A stretch of DNA of 64,000 nt from Myxococcales bacterium (GTDB lineage Bacteria > Myxococcota_A > UBA9160 > UBA4427): NCBI GenBank assembly GCA_012960035.1, contig DUBZ01000061.1, positions 186,001 through 250,000 of the forward strand, written 5' to 3'. A model generated the notes under the pieces. That model was not told the DNA's origin, ran no database searches, and saw only the letters and a list, made by a program, of their open reading frames with translations. Both the position numbers and the translations under genes were made by a program. Below, piece after piece: positions 48,442 to 56,344 of this stretch (the first letter of the stretch is position 1; each line of letters opens with the position of its first letter).

Positions 48442-50850
48442 ATGACGGTCGAATCGCGATCTCGAGAAACCGAGCCGTCGTTGGTCATCCGCCTGGATAC
48501 TGCTCTTGTCTGCATCACAGCGGTTGGGGATGGCACCCGCTCTCTCGGCATTGCGGGCGAGACGCTGATTGGCAAATTCTTTCCGGAATTGCTGGCGCCA
48601 TCCGAGATGCCGGCCGTTATCGAAACACTTCGGTCCGTCGTAGAAGAGCGGAGAGGCGCGATCATCATCGCCTCCTTTGATCTGTCGGGAATGCTGCGCT
48701 GGGTCGAACTCACAGTCACTCCCGCACGAGTAAACAGCGAAGACCGCGCTTCGATCGAGATCGAGTTTCAAGAACATGGCTCGGAAACCGTGGAAGGCGA
48801 AAGTCGTTATCGCTCACTGATCGACAATATGCGTGACAGCTTATGCGAGATCGGTGAAGACGGCCGAATCCTCTATGCGAGTCCGAGTTATGCGGAACTC
48901 TTTGGGGGTTCGCTTGATGGACTCCTGGGTTCGGATCCGGTCGAATCGGTGCACGTCGATGATCGTCGTCGGGTTTCTCATCTCTTTCGTCCAGGTGCGC
49001 GGTCGCGGAGGCAGGGAACACTCGTCTATCGGGCGCAGAGTATCCTTGGCGTCCCACTTCATCTCGAGGCGACTGCGCGCGAATTCATCGGCGAAGATGG
49101 TCGCCCGCATGTGGTGGTGTCGACTCGAAATGTGACCGAACGCGAAAACGCACGTCGATCACTCGAACGTCATATTGCTCTAGAGGCCCGGGTTGCTGAG
49201 CTGTCGCGGGTTTTCATCGACCTTCAGCCTGAAGCGATTCACGACGGCATCATGCAGAGCCTTGCGCACGTCGCCGAACTTGCGGAGTCGGAGCACAGCT
49301 GGACGTACTCCTTGGCGACGAGCCGCAGCGAGGCGGAAAATTTTGATTGGTGGCGCGATGACGATCTTAAGAATGCTTCCGCGTCGACGACTTCCACAGG
49401 CAGTGCCTCGCTTGCAAGATTTCCATACTCGACTGGGATGATCACAAAGGGACGCGTCTACCAGGTGACGGACGTGGATGCCTTGCCGGAGCAGGCCGAG
49501 AGCGAACGGAAAGACATGCTCGAGCGAGGAGTGCGCTCCATTCTGGGGATCCCGATCATGTCCAATGGTCAATTTGCCGGATTTCTCGGCTTCGAGAGTT
49601 TTGAGCGAGAGATCAATTGGCCCGAAGAAACGATCGTGCTGCTTCGCATGGTCGGAGAAATCTTCTTCTCCGCGCTTCGCCGACGTCGAAGTGTGGAAGA
49701 ACTTCGGCACAGCCAATCACAGCTCCTGCAGTCTCAAAAGATGGAAGCGGTGGGTACGCTGGCCGGGGGCATCGCCCATGATTTCAACAATCATCTGGCA
49801 GTCATGCTGGGTAATGCACGATTTGTCAGGCAGGAAATCGATGCGGATCCCGAAGTCATGAGCGCCATCGAGGATTTCGAGCGATCGGCGGATCACTGTG
49901 CCCAGCTCACACGTTCACTGTTGGCCTTCTCTCGTCGCACACCCGCTGAGATCCTGCCGGTCGAAGTTGCGGAACTCGTAAAAGGAGTCGAGGGCCTCGT
50001 TAGGCCACTCCTGCCATCCTCGATCGTTTTCGAATCTCGCCTGATGCCAGATCTCGGATCCTTCGCAGTCGATCGTGTTCAGATTCAACAGGTTCTCGTA
50101 AACCTCCTTGTGAACGCTCGGGATGCCATGCCCGATGGCGGCCCGATTCACATGCATGCGTGTCGTCGTCCGATTTCGGCGGCGGAGTCGTCGTCGCTCG
50201 GTCTGGATGAGCAAAGTGAATACGTCGTTCTGAGCGTCGAGGATGCCGGGCATGGCATGAGCGAAGAGGTGAAGACTCGCGCCTTCGAACCCTTCTTTAC
50301 AACGAAGGATGTGGGCCATGGGACCGGGCTTGGGCTGGCGACCGCTTACGGCATCGTTCGGCAGAGTGAAGGCGCGATCTCGGTCGATAGTCATCCGGGA
50401 GAGGGCACGACATTCAGAGTCTATGTTCCGAGTGTGGAAGAGGGTTCGGCGGAGCTGGCTGCGTCCGATGCCGGTTCGCTGACGGCCGCCGCTGCGCCGG
50501 GTCGAATCATCGTCGTTGAAGATGAACCCGCAGTTCGTCGGCTCGTCGGTCGTATCCTGACCAATGCGGGATACGCCGTCGATATTCGCTGCTCAATCGA
50601 GGATGCCGCGAGCTTCCTCGATTCTGACGAGACTCACGTCGATCTGGTCGTTGCCGGCCTCGTCCATTCACAGAATTCAGTCGCATCTCTGCTCGCACCG
50701 TTGCGCCGATCGCGGGATGGATTGCGCATTCTTGTTTTGACAGGATTTAGTGGCGCTCCACACGAGAGCGGCCCAGGGCTCTGCGTTTTGCAGAAGCCCT
50801 TCGACGAAGAGTCGCTGCTCTCAGCAGTCCGCGAGTTGTTGACGGCCTAG
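48442..50850 (+). CDS. PAS-PAS-GAF hybrid histidine kinase with degenerate receiver
   Basis: Cytosolic-looking sensor kinase of 802 aa with no transmembrane helix. Domains: PAS-like (about 15-110), PAS (about 120-240, SRYRSLIDNMRDSLCEIGEDG), GAF (about 250-415), HisKA with AGGIAHDFNNHLAV and phospho-His H446, HATPase with VNLLVNARDAM, GHGMSEEV, and FFTTKDVGHGTGLGL, then a receiver-like domain from about 680 (IIVVEDEPAVRRLVGRILTNAGY). At the phosphoacceptor position the receiver reads DLVVAGLVH, with Gly in place of Asp, while the VED acidic pair and the LQKP lysine remain. Input could be a soluble ligand. It starts 4 nt behind the unknown gene. Confidence 0.85.
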   Translation: MTVESRSRETEPSLVIRLDTALVCITAVGDGTRSLGIAGETLIGKFFPELLAPSEMPAVIETLRSVVEERRGAIIIASFDLSGMLRWVELTVTPARVNSEDRASIEIEFQEHGSETVEGESRYRSLIDNMRDSLCEIGEDGRILYASPSYAELFGGSLDGLLGSDPVESVHVDDRRRVSHLFRPGARSRRQGTLVYRAQSILGVPLHLEATAREFIGEDGRPHVVVSTRNVTERENARRSLERHIALEARVAELSRVFIDLQPEAIHDGIMQSLAHVAELAESEHSWTYSLATSRSEAENFDWWRDDDLKNASASTTSTGSASLARFPYSTGMITKGRVYQVTDVDALPEQAESERKDMLERGVRSILGIPIMSNGQFAGFLGFESFEREINWPEETIVLLRMVGEIFFSALRRRRSVEELRHSQSQLLQSQKMEAVGTLAGGIAHDFNNHLAVMLGNARFVRQEIDADPEVMSAIEDFERSADHCAQLTRSLLAFSRRTPAEILPVEVAELVKGVEGLVRPLLPSSIVFESRLMPDLGSFAVDRVQIQQVLVNLLVNARDAMPDGGPIHMHACRRPISAAESSSLGLDEQSEYVVLSVEDAGHGMSEEVKTRAFEPFFTTKDVGHGTGLGLATAYGIVRQSEGAISVDSHPGEGTTFRVYVPSVEEGSAELAASDAGSLTAAAAPGRIIVVEDEPAVRRLVGRILTNAGYAVDIRCSIEDAASFLDSDETHVDLVVAGLVHSQNSVASLLAPLRRSRDGLRILVLTGFSGAPHESGPGLCVLQKPFDEESLLSAVRELLTA

Positions 50851-50950
50851 AGGCCGCGTGGCCAAAGGCGCTCGTGTCCAGACGCGATTCGTTGGATGAC
50901 TCCTTGATTGCGAGGGTGAACTTCCTATCGGAATCGCTCATGCTAGGGCG

Positions 50951-51733
50951 ATGACACGACGCGACCTTCATCGGGGCGAGACTCTCGTGACCGTCTTTGG
51001 CCATCACCCCGTCCGAGAAGCCCTCCGATCCAAAGGCGCCGAGGTCCTGGAGTTGCGACTCGTTGCCGGCTCGGGCGCAAAGGAGTATCGAGAGCTCCGT
51101 CACGACGCGACAACCTTAGGCATCGCGGTGGCCGAGATCTCGCGAACAGAGATGAACGCCTATACCGGCGCGCCCCGGCATGATCAAGGGATTGGGGCTC
51201 GGGTGCGTTTGCTTCGAGTGATCGAGACAGAAATCTTTCTCGAGAATCTGAAGGGGAAGAACGCGGGCAGGCCGGCCCGCGTGATGGCGCTGGACGGTGT
51301 GACGAACTCGCAGAATGTCGGCATGGTCGTGCGGTCCGTTGTGGGTGCGGGCCTATCGGGAATGCTCTGGCCGATGGTCGGCCAGCCATGGATTAACGGA
51401 TTGCTGATTCGAGCGGCCGCGGGTTCGATCTTCGAATGCCCGATCATTCGCTGCGACTCGCTGGTTCTGGGGCTTGCCGCTTTTCAATCAGCGGGCTTTT
51501 CCTGCCTGGGGCTCGACTCCGATGCGCCCTCTTCTCTGTTTTCGATGTTGCCGACCCATCGCGAGGTGTATGTGCTCGGAAGCGAGTCGGCCGGAATGTC
51601 GGATGAGATCCAGAGCCTGGTCGATGTCCGGGTTTCGATTCCAATGGCGGGTGCCCTCGAATCCCTGAATGTGGCGGTGGCAGCCGGCCTGGTTTGTTTC
51701 CACGCGGGTGGGTTGCTCAGTCCCGAGGGCTGA
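50951..51733 (+). CDS. TrmH/SpoU-family RNA 2'-O-methyltransferase
   Basis: SPOUT methyltransferase of 260 aa. An N-terminal substrate-binding domain (about 12-90, TVFGHHPVREALRSKG) precedes the knotted core with VTNSQNVGMVVRSVVGAG (motif 1), VLGSESAGMS (motif 2) and VSIPMAGALESLNVAVAAGLV (motif 3). RlmB (23S Gm2251) and similar rRNA enzymes have this layout. The RNA target cannot be assigned. It begins about 100 nt after the kinase gene. Confidence 0.88.
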   Translation: MTRRDLHRGETLVTVFGHHPVREALRSKGAEVLELRLVAGSGAKEYRELRHDATTLGIAVAEISRTEMNAYTGAPRHDQGIGARVRLLRVIETEIFLENLKGKNAGRPARVMALDGVTNSQNVGMVVRSVVGAGLSGMLWPMVGQPWINGLLIRAAAGSIFECPIIRCDSLVLGLAAFQSAGFSCLGLDSDAPSSLFSMLPTHREVYVLGSESAGMSDEIQSLVDVRVSIPMAGALESLNVAVAAGLVCFHAGGLLSPEG

Positions 51734-52371
51734 ATCGTCAACGCGGGGGCCGTCGCAAATCCTGTTGCCACTCGGAATGCGCTGGGCTACTTCAGGGGTG
51801 ACCACCGACGGTGGAGGGTGTCCTTCGATTCAGCGCCAAGGCGGCGAGGATTGGAGGGCGGTCCGAAGAGTGCTCAGCCGACCTGAAGAAGCATAAGGCG
51901 CGTAAGACGGGTTGCATCGATTGATCCGGGAGCCAGAAGACCGACCCTCTGCGGCGCTGCGTCTCTCGGAAGCAGGGAGCGTAGGGTGTCACGGAAGTCT
52001 CGACGCTTGGCGGCGCGCGCTGCATAGTTCTTATAGTTTTTATAGTTCTTGCAGGCGTTGCAGTTGCCGCAGTTGTCGTTGTTGTTGTTGTTGTTGTTGT
52101 TGTTGTTGGCCCAATCGTCGATGGATTCGACTGGGCATAACGAGGCGACTCTTGTGTGTGCCGCATACGACGGGTCGAAGGGCCATCGATGGCAGTCAAA
52201 TACATCGGTCCTACGGCGCGTTCTAGGGCGTGGATGCCTCTCGACATTTCCTATTTCCCGATTCGTTCTTGACTGAGGTTGAGTATTCGTCAGGCTGCAC
52301 TGTGAGCCGTCTTCGACCGGCCGACGCGGTTTGGCCAATAGGGCATCGAGTCGATGCCTTAAGGAAAACTC
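51734..52371. other. 638-bp intergenic region with microsatellites
   Basis: No gene that I can support lies between the methyltransferase and the PEP-CTERM gene. Both strands have open frames through it, but they only read the low-complexity tract as poly-Leu, poly-Thr or poly-Asn. The region holds a 9-bp repeat and a (GTT)10 tract, described separately. The promoter of the PEP-CTERM gene should lie in its last 100 bases. Confidence 0.5.
52024..52107. repeat. 9-bp tandem repeat and (GTT)10 microsatellite
   Basis: Three 9-bp units, atagttctt, atagttttt, atagttctt, fill 52024-52050. A degenerate GTT-like stretch follows, then ten perfect GTT units at 52078-52107. Such a tract can change length by slippage. 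It lies about 265 bp upstream of the PEP-CTERM start. Confidence 0.9.
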
Positions 52372-53175
52372 ATGTTGAATACGCTGCACCGTTTGATCCA
52401 TCCCAGAGCCCGAGCAAGCGCGGTACTCATCGTGACGCTGCTCTTTGCCATGCCCGCGGTCTCGCTGATGGCGACCTTTGACGACCTAGGGCTCTTAACC
52501 GGGGCGCCCGGCGAATCTCTCGATCCGCCTACTTCGGGCGGCAGTTTTTCGAGTGGCGGGATCACCTTCCTGAACGACGGGTCGTTCTCGGGGTTCTCCG
52601 CATCGACCACCATGGATACGACGACGCCTGGCTTCACCAATCAGTACAGCAATATCACCGGGGCCGGGGCGGGCGGATCCAGCGGATTTGGAATTGCGTT
52701 TTCAAACTCGACGATCGTCTTGCCGACGCCTCAAGTTGTGTCTGGCGCTGAGTTCACGAACACTACCTACGCCGCCCTGTCGATGTTGGATGGTGACAGC
52801 TTCGCCAAGCAATTTGGTGGGTCCGGTGGATCGGATCCGGATTTCTTCCGACTGCTCGTTGAAGGCATTGACGATTTGGGTTCGTCGACGGGAATCATCG
52901 AATTGATGCTCGCTGACTATCGTTTCGTCGATGACTCCCTCGACTTTGTTCTCGATGAGTGGGTCTTTCTTGATCTGGCTGGATTGGGAGTTGTGAGCGA
53001 GCTTCGATTTGATTTCGAGTCGAGCGATTTCGGGATGTTCGGGATCAACACGCCGGCTTATTTTGCGATCGATAATCTAGTCACCATTCCTGAACCCGGC
53101 CATGCGATGCTGATCGGCCTCGGATTGATGGCCTTGGCTTCGCTGAGAAATTGGGGCCTGGGAGTCCTGCGCTAG
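52372..53175 (+). CDS. DUF4465 domain protein with PEP-CTERM sorting signal
   Basis: Exported protein of 267 aa. A signal peptide covers about residues 1-33. The middle is a DUF4465 domain: TFDDLGLL, TTTPGFTNQYSNITGAG, ALSMLDGDSFAKQFGG, and FGINTPAYFAIDNL. The C-terminus TIPEPGHAMLIGLGLMALASLR with the final Arg is a PEP-CTERM signal (PEP at 240-242), processed by an exosortase. AAGGA lies 7 nt before the ATG. No exosortase gene is in the window. DUF4465 proteins are often surface or matrix proteins. Confidence 0.85.
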   Translation: MLNTLHRLIHPRARASAVLIVTLLFAMPAVSLMATFDDLGLLTGAPGESLDPPTSGGSFSSGGITFLNDGSFSGFSASTTMDTTTPGFTNQYSNITGAGAGGSSGFGIAFSNSTIVLPTPQVVSGAEFTNTTYAALSMLDGDSFAKQFGGSGGSDPDFFRLLVEGIDDLGSSTGIIELMLADYRFVDDSLDFVLDEWVFLDLAGLGVVSELRFDFESSDFGMFGINTPAYFAIDNLVTIPEPGHAMLIGLGLMALASLRNWGLGVLR

Positions 53176-53416
53176 GCGCTCGACTCCGCGGTGGTCCACG
53201 GTTGAAAGGACCAGGGGGTCGGTCATTCCGATCCTCTGATCTTCGGCCCATGACCCGTCAGCGTCTGCACGACGAGCCAAGGCTTCACCAACCGGCAACA
53301 AAGTCTGCACTGCGCTTCATAGGGTGCAGGAAATTGCATCGCAGAGAATTGCGACGCGCACTGTCTCCGACAGCGAATACTCAACTAATTCAGGCGCTTG
53401 CCGAAACGTTCTCCTA

Positions 53417-53431
53417 TGGCACGGGGCTTGC
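53417..53431 (+). promoter_or_regulatory. sigma-54 type promoter ahead of the minor pilin operon
   Basis: TGGCACGGGGCTTGC matches the -24/-12 sigma-54 consensus TGGCACG-N4-TTGC with the exact 10-bp GG to GC spacing (GG at 53418-53419, GC at 53430-53431). The predicted start of transcription is near 53443, about 37 nt before the fimT ATG. This predicts RpoN and an enhancer-binding activator. Confidence 0.7.
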
Positions 53432-53479
53432 GGATCCGACACATGGTGGCGGGCGTGAGGTCCGGCATTGGAGGTCGCA

Positions 53480-54226
53480 ATGCACGGTGTGGACAGCAGT
53501 TTAAACAAGAGCGCGTTCAACAAGAAGGCAATGCGAGCGACGTGTCGCTCGGCTGGCTTTACGTTGGTCGAGGCGATGGTCGTGGTGGCCATCATCGGAA
53601 TCGTGATGGCGTCCTCGGTCCCCAACATCACGCGATATTTTGAGAACGGGCGCGGGCGAGCGGCCGCCAAGTCGATCGCGGATGCTCTCAATGTCGCGCG
53701 CGCCCAGGCGATTCGCACGGGCAGTAATCACGTCGTCTTCTTTTCCGTCATCAGCGCGGGCATTCCGGCCGGCGATGTTGGAGGAACGGCATTGACTGAC
53801 GTATCTGGCAATCCTGTTCCCATCTTCGTGTTGAACGATGGCGCTCCCGGCTCGGCCAATCAGAACTGCCTCATCGATGCGGTCGAAGAACGCATCACAT
53901 TCCCAGCCCAGAACGGAGTGGGGTGGGGCGCGAATGTGCCGCCGGCTGCCATTCCCGCACCGGACGATGATGCCGTGATTGTGATTCCCGCGGATGGCTC
54001 GAGTTTTCGAGCGCCCGACGGTACGCCGAATATGACGTGGGTGCAGTTTCGACCCGATGGTGTTCCCGTTGGCATCGACGCGGCCTGCAACGCCGGTCGA
54101 CTCGGATCTGGCGGCGGAACCATCTATCTCCAGACGGCGAACCGAGATTTCGCCATCACGCTCTCGCCCCTCGGTGGCGTACGCGTACACCTCTGGGACG
54201 CAGTGACCGGAGGCTGGACGATATGA
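53480..54226 (+). CDS. fimT: minor pilin FimT/GspH-like
   Basis: Type IV pilus minor pilin of 248 aa. The prepilin peptidase site is SAG-FTLVEAMVVVAIIGIV, with Glu at +5 and an N-terminal hydrophobic helix. The C-terminal part is GspH/FimT-like (WVQFRPDGVPVG; GGGTIYLQTANRDFAI). GGAGG lies 5 nt before the ATG at 53480; a TTG at 53468 overlaps that site. First gene of the operon; its end overlaps pilV by 4 nt. FimT primes pilus assembly and in some species binds DNA; binding here is not tested. Confidence 0.88.
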   Translation: MHGVDSSLNKSAFNKKAMRATCRSAGFTLVEAMVVVAIIGIVMASSVPNITRYFENGRGRAAAKSIADALNVARAQAIRTGSNHVVFFSVISAGIPAGDVGGTALTDVSGNPVPIFVLNDGAPGSANQNCLIDAVEERITFPAQNGVGWGANVPPAAIPAPDDDAVIVIPADGSSFRAPDGTPNMTWVQFRPDGVPVGIDAACNAGRLGSGGGTIYLQTANRDFAITLSPLGGVRVHLWDAVTGGWTI

Positions 54227-54669
54227 GTTGGCAGGCGAGTAGAAAGTCGATGACGGCAAGACAGCGAGCAGGCTTGACGCTCGTCGAGATCATGGTCGCC
54301 ATGGTCGTCCTGTCCTTTGGTCTCCTGGGCGTCGCGGCGATGCAGGTTCGGGCGATTACCGAGGGCAGCGGCGGACGACACCTCTCCGACGCGAGTGCGA
54401 TCGCGCGCAACCGGGTCGAAGCACTGGTACGGCAGGATTGGGCCGCTGGGGCGCTTGCGGATTCAGGCGGTGCCTTTACGGCGCCGGTGAATGTCGCGCT
54501 GCTGGACCAGACCTATGGCCAGGCCGAGCGGATTACAGACATCGTCGTCCCGCTACCCGGGACGACGCAGATCAAGATGATTGAAGTTCGAATTACGTGG
54601 AATGACCAGAAGCGCCTTGGGCGATCCGTCGTCCTATCGAGCGCCCGACTGAGGGAGCCTGACGAATGA
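54223..54669 (+). CDS. pilV: minor pilin PilV-like
   Basis: Type IV pilus minor pilin of 148 aa. The prepilin site is RAG-LTLVEIMVAMVVLSFGLLGVAAMQ, typical of PilV (TIGR02523). The C-terminal domain is short. The ATG overlaps the fimT stop (ATGA), and the gene's stop overlaps pilW by 4 nt. PilV is one of the minor pilins that assemble at the tip with PilY1. Confidence 0.88.
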   Translation: MSWQASRKSMTARQRAGLTLVEIMVAMVVLSFGLLGVAAMQVRAITEGSGGRHLSDASAIARNRVEALVRQDWAAGALADSGGAFTAPVNVALLDQTYGQAERITDIVVPLPGTTQIKMIEVRITWNDQKRLGRSVVLSSARLREPDE

Positions 54670-55691
54670 AAACTCAATCCCGGTCTCGTCAAGGTTTTAC
54701 CCTGATCGAATTAATGCTTGCGGTTTCCTTGCTTTCGATCGTCATCATCGGCGTGTTCGAAAGTCTCACGCGACAGCACAAGACTTCCATCGTGACGGAT
54801 AACGTCGTCGAGGTTCAGCAGAACGTGCGGGCGATCTCATATCTCATCGAGCGCGAGATTCGAATGGCCGGCTTCATGGTTCCAAATGCCGTGAGCATTT
54901 GTGGCATCGATTCGACGGTGGGGAGCGACGAGCTCTTCGTATCCGAGACGGAGCCGATTGTTCCGGATGCCGTACCGACGGGAGATCTTGGAGCTCGCGT
55001 CACTTCCAATTGGCCGATCGGTAACGCTTGGCCAACGTCGATTGTCTTGAATCTCGATTCGACGACGGCTGATCTCGACGGCGATGGATTCACCTTTTAC
55101 GACAACGACAATAACGGGACGCCCGAAGCAGATTTTCGAGTCGGAGGCGGATTCATTCTTGGAGACCTCGCGAATCCACATCGGGGTTCCGCTTGTGGAA
55201 CGGTGACCGCAGCCTCGGCGACTCAGATCAGCATCATTCAAACCGGTGGAAATCTCACCGCGCTCATTGCGGGATCAGACGCTCCGCCGGAGATCGTGAT
55301 TGTTCCCGCCTCTCACTACGCGATCAACGGTGCATTCGCGACTGGACGATTCGAGCGAAATGGCGACTTGCTTGCTCAGGGCGTTGATGATTTCCAGATC
55401 TCATACTTCTTCGATGTCGATGACGATGGTGTGATCGATGCGGCTGCGGCCGAGGAGCCCGGTACAGCGACGGGTAACATTTACGATCCGGTGAACTGGG
55501 ACAACCAAGATCTCAAGGAAATTCGATTCTCGCTTGTTGTTCGGACCCGTGCGACGGACCCGGACTTCACCGGCGGTGGATTCCTGTCGTTCGAGAATCG
55601 CACGGCTGGCGCTGGGCCAGACGGGTTTCGGCGGCGTGTGATCGCGACGTCCGTTCGCCCGCGAAATATTGGCAACTCGGGGAGCATCTGA
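54666..55691 (+). CDS. pilW: minor pilin PilW-like
   Basis: Type IV pilus minor pilin of 341 aa. The prepilin site is RQG-FTLIELMLAVSLLSIVIIGVFES. REIRMAGFMVPN is a typical PilW segment. The C-terminal region is rich in Asp and Gly, including FYDNDNNGTPEADFRV and FFDVDDDGVIDAA, which resemble calcium-binding loops. It overlaps pilV by 4 nt and pilX by 1 nt. Confidence 0.88.
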   Translation: MKTQSRSRQGFTLIELMLAVSLLSIVIIGVFESLTRQHKTSIVTDNVVEVQQNVRAISYLIEREIRMAGFMVPNAVSICGIDSTVGSDELFVSETEPIVPDAVPTGDLGARVTSNWPIGNAWPTSIVLNLDSTTADLDGDGFTFYDNDNNGTPEADFRVGGGFILGDLANPHRGSACGTVTAASATQISIIQTGGNLTALIAGSDAPPEIVIVPASHYAINGAFATGRFERNGDLLAQGVDDFQISYFFDVDDDGVIDAAAAEEPGTATGNIYDPVNWDNQDLKEIRFSLVVRTRATDPDFTGGGFLSFENRTAGAGPDGFRRRVIATSVRPRNIGNSGSI

Positions 55692-56215
55692 TGGAGACTG
55701 AAAACATTATTAGGCATTCGAAAAGGGAAAGCGGTGTGGCCCTGATGCTCGCGGTTCTTCTCCTGATCACAGTCTCCGGGCTGGCTCTATCAACCATGCA
55801 GACCGTCGCGAGTGACGGGACCGTTGCTGGCTTTCAGAACCAGGAGCAGATGGCGTTCTACGCCGCTGAGGCAGGAATTGCGCTTGCTCGCGACGTTGTC
55901 CGCAAGATGGGAGGTCGTGACGAAGTTCCGAACTATCCGGCTGATTACCCGAATGAGGCGAATCCGATCATGCTCTCGGATCCGAGCGAATTCGCGACGG
56001 GCCAGCAGCCCGCTTTCTTCGTCGATCCCAATGTTGCAATCCCAATCGGCTGGATTGAAGACGGTGCGCCATGTACGGAGGGCTGCAACATGACTCTCGG
56101 TGGCCAGAAGTACAACCACACGAAATGGGTCATCAACGTCATCGGGGAATCACCTTCCGGTGATCAAAAGCGAATCGAAGTCGTTGCAACTCGACTTCTC
56201 GCACAGGGCTTCTGA
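55691..56215 (+). CDS. pilX: minor pilin PilX-like
   Basis: Type IV pilus minor pilin of 174 aa. The N-terminus ESGVALMLAVLLLITVSGLALS and QEQMAFYAAEAGIALARD match the PilX_N family, which lacks the +5 Glu of other pilins. The prepilin site is most likely after the Gly of ESG. It overlaps pilW by 1 nt. The following gene, pilY1, is 129 nt away and separated by a palindrome. Confidence 0.85.
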   Translation: METENIIRHSKRESGVALMLAVLLLITVSGLALSTMQTVASDGTVAGFQNQEQMAFYAAEAGIALARDVVRKMGGRDEVPNYPADYPNEANPIMLSDPSEFATGQQPAFFVDPNVAIPIGWIEDGAPCTEGCNMTLGGQKYNHTKWVINVIGESPSGDQKRIEVVATRLLAQGF

Positions 56216-56256
56216 AATCATTCGTTATGAGTGGATGGCATGATAGGCCGGTGAAA

Positions 56257-56274
56257 GTTTAACACCCGTTAAAC
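56257..56274. promoter_or_regulatory. perfect inverted repeat between pilX and pilY1
   Basis: GTTTAAC-accc-GTTAAAC is a perfect 7-bp inverted repeat with a 4-bp spacer, flanked by a partial GGCC/GGCC pair. No T-run follows, so an intrinsic terminator is unlikely. It could be an operator or an RNA hairpin that sets the level of pilY1. Confidence 0.45.
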
Positions 56275-56344
56275 GGCCAGACGCCGATCGGTTGTACTCG
56301 ATGGGCGAAGTAGAACAGGCACAGAGAGTGGCATGGAGACGAAT

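Noticed and set aside
51874..52401. Minus-strand open frame with a poly-Asn tract and CGNCNAC segment
   Set aside because: The tract is only the AAC reading of the GTT microsatellite, other frames give poly-Leu or poly-Thr equally well, and the flanks resemble no protein.
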